54,688 nucleotides of DNA from assembly GCF_028679125.1 (NCBI RefSeq), contig NZ_JAJRCG010000017.1:1-54688 (forward strand), given 5' to 3'. The notes beneath the pieces are model-generated. The model ran no database searches and was not told where the DNA came from. It saw only the letters and a list, made by a program, of their open reading frames with translations. A program made the translations under genes and the position numbers. Shown here piece by piece: positions 51,695 to 54,688 of this stretch (the stretch's first letter is position 1; every line of letters begins with the position of its first letter). This DNA comes from Methanoregula sp. Lineage in GTDB: Archaea > Halobacteriota > Methanomicrobia > Methanomicrobiales > Methanospirillaceae.

Positions 51695-52636
51695 ATGGAT
51701 CTCAGCCATTTTATCCGGGAATCTGCGGCCTTCACCCGGGAGACCCTGACCGGAAGATGGTCCCGCTGGCTGATCCTCGTCCTGCTCGCCCTGCCATGGC
51801 TGGCGCTCTCATCGCTTGCCGGCAGCCTGAATCTCATCGAGAGCAACCGGATACACTGGGCCCTTATGCCCTGGGGAGAGGCCGGTCTCCTGATCGCTCT
51901 CGGGCTCCTGTGTTATTTCCTGATCTCGGGATATGTCGTGCGCCTCCTGAAAGGCGATTCTGCCCCCCCGGAGTTCGACAACAGGATCCAACTCATTCTT
52001 GATGGTATCAAAGTCAACGCGATCCCGCTTGTCTGGATCATTGTTCCTTCCATCCTTGCGTTCATCGGGTATTCGGTTGCCGATGGCGGAATACTACCCG
52101 GTCTCCTCAAGGGAACGACTCTTGGATGGGTAGTTATCCTCATTCTTCTGGGTATCCAGCTGGTGATCCTCTTCATTGCTGCACAGTATGTCATTGTCGG
52201 GGCTATACGGTTCGCCCGGACGGGATATGTCCGTGAGGCGTTCAACGTCCTGGCTATCAAGAGGACCATGGATCATATCGGGATCGTGAACTATTTTATT
52301 GCCTTGGGAATTGTCACCCTTACCGGGCTGCTCTACATGTATGGTCTCCGTGCCGTTTCGTTTGTGCCGTATGCCGGGGGATATATTGCCCATGTGCTCT
52401 GGCCGCCTGTGATGGTGTTCACCGTCCGCTTCATGGCGCATTTCTGCGACGAGGATATGACACCCGGGGGAAAAAAGACGGTCATGGACCTGGGAGCCCG
52501 GGCCCTGTCACGGATAACTGCTCTCGGCATGATACCGGAGATCCTGGCCTGGCTTGCCATCGTTGCGGTGCTCAGTCTCATCAGTTTCACACCCATGGTT
52601 CTCGTCGTCGGATCGATCAGCGGGCTCTTTGCGTGA
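51695..52636 (+). CDS. DUF4013 multi-pass membrane protein
   Basis: 313 residues with about seven hydrophobic helices. The segment YVVRLLKGDSAPPEFDNRIQ is the DUF4013 hallmark (G-Y-x-x-R-x-x-x-G-x-x-x-P-P-x-F-D). Found widely in methanogenic archaea; function unknown. Starts MDLSHFIRESAAF; TTG at 51680 would extend it by five residues. Follows the PEGA gene after 91 bases and may be co-transcribed. Confidence 0.82.
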   Translation: MDLSHFIRESAAFTRETLTGRWSRWLILVLLALPWLALSSLAGSLNLIESNRIHWALMPWGEAGLLIALGLLCYFLISGYVVRLLKGDSAPPEFDNRIQLILDGIKVNAIPLVWIIVPSILAFIGYSVADGGILPGLLKGTTLGWVVILILLGIQLVILFIAAQYVIVGAIRFARTGYVREAFNVLAIKRTMDHIGIVNYFIALGIVTLTGLLYMYGLRAVSFVPYAGGYIAHVLWPPVMVFTVRFMAHFCDEDMTPGGKKTVMDLGARALSRITALGMIPEILAWLAIVAVLSLISFTPMVLVVGSISGLFA

Positions 52637-52664
52637 TCGTGGCATGATCTATTGGTGTCGTGAT

Positions 52665-53168
52665 CTATACCAGTGCCGGCACAGAGTCAGTCCAAATCTC
52701 TACACGCTTACGGATCGCGTCATCCAGGTAGGATGAGAGCGTGACCCGGTCGCGGGCAATACTCAGGAAATATACCTCCCCGTCCGGGTCATGGCATTTC
52801 AGCGTGACCGAGAAGAGGTCGGCGGCCTTTATGTGCTTCACCGTCCCGCGATGGGAGGCGATGTTGGCCATATTCGAGATGATGGCAGCAATGCCTGTCT
52901 CATAGCCATCAACAGAATCGTACATATCCAGCCCATAGCCGATGCGTTTCCCTTTGGGATTCATGTACAGGAACTTTGCCGTGTACATCTCCCGGATCTT
53001 CTCTACGGGCGGATGGCTCTTCCTTACGCTCATATAGGATGTGCACCCGAACGGGTTTTTCAGGATGAATGACTGGACAACGGCCTGGAATGCAGAGACG
53101 TCAGAAAACGGGGTTTTCAACCAGTGGACTGCACTCTTTGCACTGCTTCTTGGGATGAACGGTGCCAT
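52665..53168 (-). CDS. Conserved-looking protein of unknown function
   Basis: 167 residues, soluble, alpha/beta. I do not recognise a family. Notable segments are FSDVSAFQAVVQSFILKNPF, SVRKSHPPVEKIREMYTAKF, a Gly-Tyr-Gly-Leu-Asp patch (IGYGLDMYDSVDGYETGIAA), TLKCHDPDGEVYFLSIARDR and a C-terminal Val-Glu-Ile-Trp. Even hydrophobic pattern and normal codon use argue it is real. It converges with the DUF4013 gene (28-base gap) and is the last protein gene before the rRNA leader. Confidence 0.7.
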   Translation of the reverse strand: MAPFIPRSSAKSAVHWLKTPFSDVSAFQAVVQSFILKNPFGCTSYMSVRKSHPPVEKIREMYTAKFLYMNPKGKRIGYGLDMYDSVDGYETGIAAIISNMANIASHRGTVKHIKAADLFSVTLKCHDPDGEVYFLSIARDRVTLSSYLDDAIRKRVEIWTDSVPALV

Positions 53169-54142
53169 GGATTATCTCACCTGGATGGTCAGACTGCGAT
53201 ATTTTTGATAATACATATTGGCAGAACAATAAATTCTTGGTGGTCGGATGCACGGCAGATGCGGGGGTCGGGCATAATTTTTCAAGGGTTCATGGTTGTT
53301 TCCGTGGCGGGTCGATTCTCTCCAAGAAGGATTCAGTCTCCCGTCAAAGATGCACTGCTTGCGTGGGCGAATGATCTGCAACAATCTGGTGCGTCCATAA
53401 ATTTTCCCGGTCTAAAAATGTGTCCGACCCCCTACATGTCGTTTTAATCCAAAGCCGGATTGTGCCAGTACATTAGTGCATTATTATGACGAAAAAAAAG
53501 CAGAAGATAAGATAGGAATACTGCAAGGTGAGCTGCAGGGGGTCGGGCAGATATTTTGGGATCTGATGCGGGTGCAAGTTTGATCCGGCATCTGCCACGG
53601 TAAACCGGACCTGTTCACTGGGCATACTACGGGTCCGGCCATGGTTCGTCCCATGCGTATAACTGCCACACACATGCGGCACCTCCCCCATTTTCAGGCC
53701 CCTGGCCCGGAAAAATATGCGCGATCCCGCGTACCGCTGAACGCGATCAGGATCCGAACGGGATCACATGGAGATCGAAATGGCCCCTGCATCCCGGATT
53801 TCACGTCTTTTCGTGTATGCGCGATTGCGGCAAGGATCCGGTCAGGATTGCTATCACCTGCATAATCTCCGACGTAATCATCGTTTTCAGCGTTCCGCGC
53901 TTCCAAAAAAAATCCGCAGGGGCCCGCAGGCCGGGTGTGCGATTGTCCCTTTCGCGCAGGATCTGTGTAAGGATCCTGGAAACGGTAATTTTCGGAATCT
54001 TTCCTGCATTGGAATCCATTTCCAGATTATCCGCAATCTGAATATTGTTTCAGCAATAGATCCCGGCTGAATATACGGGGAAAACAGGGGGATCATCTTT
54101 AAATGGTTGACTGTGTTATATGTAGATCCACAAAATCTGATG
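53169..54142. other. Gene-free stretch upstream of the rRNA operon
   Basis: About 1 kb with no supported gene. The motif TCGGGCA after a G-run occurs at 53,266-53,273 and 53,538-53,545, and the inverted version CCGACCCC at 53,424-53,431. The last 60 bases include ctttaaatgg and gtgttatatgtag, either of which could be a further upstream rRNA promoter. Short frames here lack ribosome binding sites and domains. Confidence 0.45.
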
Positions 54143-54144
54143 AC

Positions 54145-54186
54145 GAACCGACGAAAACCGCCCCCAAAAGGGACAGGTGTCGGTTC
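54145..54186. repeat. Inverted repeat upstream of rRNA promoter P1
   Basis: GAACCGAC (54145-54152) and GTCGGTTC (54179-54186) are perfect complements around 26 bases that contain CCGCCCCC and AAAAGGGA. It ends about 30 bases before the P1 TATA box and may be a regulator site or the end of an upstream transcript. Confidence 0.4.
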
Positions 54187-54210
54187 CGAGGGAAAAACAA
54201 TCAGGGCAAC

Positions 54211-54274
54211 AAGGTTTATATACCTCAATGCCCTACATTGTAAGCCCGTGAATGCGTGAAAAATCACGACGAAA
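54211..54274 (+). promoter_or_regulatory. rRNA promoter P1 and leader element
   Basis: AACAAGGTTTATATACC holds the TATA box TTTATATA (54215-54222); transcription would begin near AAGCCCGTG (54242-54250). The initial leader reads GCCCGTG, then CGTGA/TCACG hairpin arms (54255-54259 and 54264-54268) and CACGACGAAA (54265-54274). The same parts recur in P2 at a distance of 147-148 bases. Confidence 0.7.
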
Positions 54275-54358
54275 TTCACAGTTCAGATTCCCTTGATGAA
54301 GAATCAAACACGCAGGTTTTACCTGCCTTGGTTCCGATGGGAAAAAACTGCATGTAAC

Positions 54359-54421
54359 AAGGTATAAATATCCTTGAAACATACAGTAATAGCCCGTGTT
54401 CAATCAAGCAACACGACGAAA
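54359..54421 (+). promoter_or_regulatory. rRNA promoter P2 and leader element
   Basis: AACAAGGTATAAATATCC carries TATAAATA (54363-54370), exactly 148 bases after P1. It is followed by AGCCCGTG (start region, 54391-54398), CGTGTT/AACACG arms (54395-54400 and 54410-54415) and CACGACGAAA (54412-54421). From here to 16S is about 150 bases of leader. Confidence 0.7.
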
Positions 54422-54574
54422 CAATAGCACAAATTTTCTTTGATGGAGATCCAACGATACCTGGCTTGACCAGAGTTGGTTCTGACGTTGATACTGGCAA
54501 TGCGGAAATTTGTTTAGTAACCGCTAATTCCTTAGAACAAGTTCAGATACGTGTGCGTACGAAGAGTACAATTA

Positions 54575-54688
54575 ATTCTGGTTGATCCTGCCAGAGGCCA
54601 CTGCTATCGGAGTTCGATTAAGCCATGCGAGTCGAGAGGTGCAAGACCTCGGCATACTGCTCAGTAACACGTGGACAATCTAACCTAC
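54575..54688 (+). rRNA. 16S ribosomal RNA, 5' end (partial)
   Basis: ATTCTGGTTGATCCTGCCAG is the universal archaeal 16S 5' end; helices around GCGAGTCGAGAGG and CTCAGTAACACGTGG follow as expected. The gene continues beyond the right edge. The variable bases fit Methanomicrobiales, but too little is present to name a genus. Confidence 0.97.

Noticed and set aside
53750..54280. Several overlapping 60-130 codon frames before the rRNA leader
   Set aside because: They overlap each other on both strands, lack ribosome binding sites and extend into the rRNA promoter.

Overview
The window is about 54.7 kb of GC-rich archaeal DNA from a hydrogenotrophic-type methanogen, most likely order Methanomicrobiales (possibly Methanoregulaceae). 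Support comes from F420 biosynthesis genes (cofG, cofC), an archaellin of the Methanospirillum/Methanoregula type, several PEGA, DUF4013 and CARDB envelope proteins typical of Methanomicrobia, archaeal TATA boxes, and the 5' end of an archaeal 16S rRNA gene at the right edge. The genus is inferred, not proven.

Layout. 1-5.7 kb: the 3' end of a cation diffusion facilitator, then a six-gene operon (PadR regulator, HAAS/DUF1700 membrane protein, toast-rack-like membrane protein, CARDB protein, MacB/FtsX-type permease, ABC ATPase). 5.7-12.6 kb: housekeeping and accessory singles (YgjP metallopeptidase, GNAT, SagB-type nitroreductase, orphan DNA methyltransferase, two secreted proteins, UbiB-like kinase). 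12.6-13.25 kb: a gene-free, hairpin-dense stretch. 13.25-21.3 kb: DNA-deoxyinosine glycosylase, ferredoxin-thioredoxin reductase, purC with a histone-H1-like tail, cofG, a short histidine kinase, a lipoprotein, a dolichol-kinase-like protein, an effector-binding-domain protein, cofC, RNase III and a cysteine-cluster protein. 21.6-25 kb: a second CARDB + ABC cassette behind a strongly folded 5' leader. 25.5-34.1 kb: an envelope and signalling island with an orphan archaellin, a repeat-rich lipoprotein, a transmembrane Ser/Thr kinase with a beta-helix ectodomain co-transcribed with an FHA/ArsR-type DNA-binding protein, then a GT39 glycosyltransferase and GtrA. 34.2-38 kb: zinc-ribbon protein, UspA, 14-TM drug exporter, methyltransferase. 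38-41.7 kb: a minus-strand glyA-folD-folP-COG1478 operon that reads as a tetrahydrofolate C1 module. 42-46.8 kb: a coiled-coil protein, smc and scpA. 47-53.2 kb: Fic protein, a large receiver/PAS/histidine kinase, a PEGA protein, a DUF4013 membrane protein and an unknown. 53.2-54.6 kb: rRNA leader with tandem promoters, then 16S.

The strongest leads are: (i) the kinase/FHA-ArsR pair, which could carry a signal from the cell surface to DNA by phosphorylation; (ii) a 103-nt nested inverted repeat in the leader of the second CARDB/ABC cassette that includes the first two bases of its start codon; (iii) duplicated rRNA promoters 148 bp apart whose shared leader keeps a hairpin despite changed bases; (iv) a COG1478 ligase next to folP as a candidate missing folate-glutamate ligase; (v) PurC carrying an approximately 85-residue Lys/Ala/Pro tail; (vi) several perfect palindromes placed exactly at TATA boxes. 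No CRISPR array, intact insertion sequence or tRNA was found.
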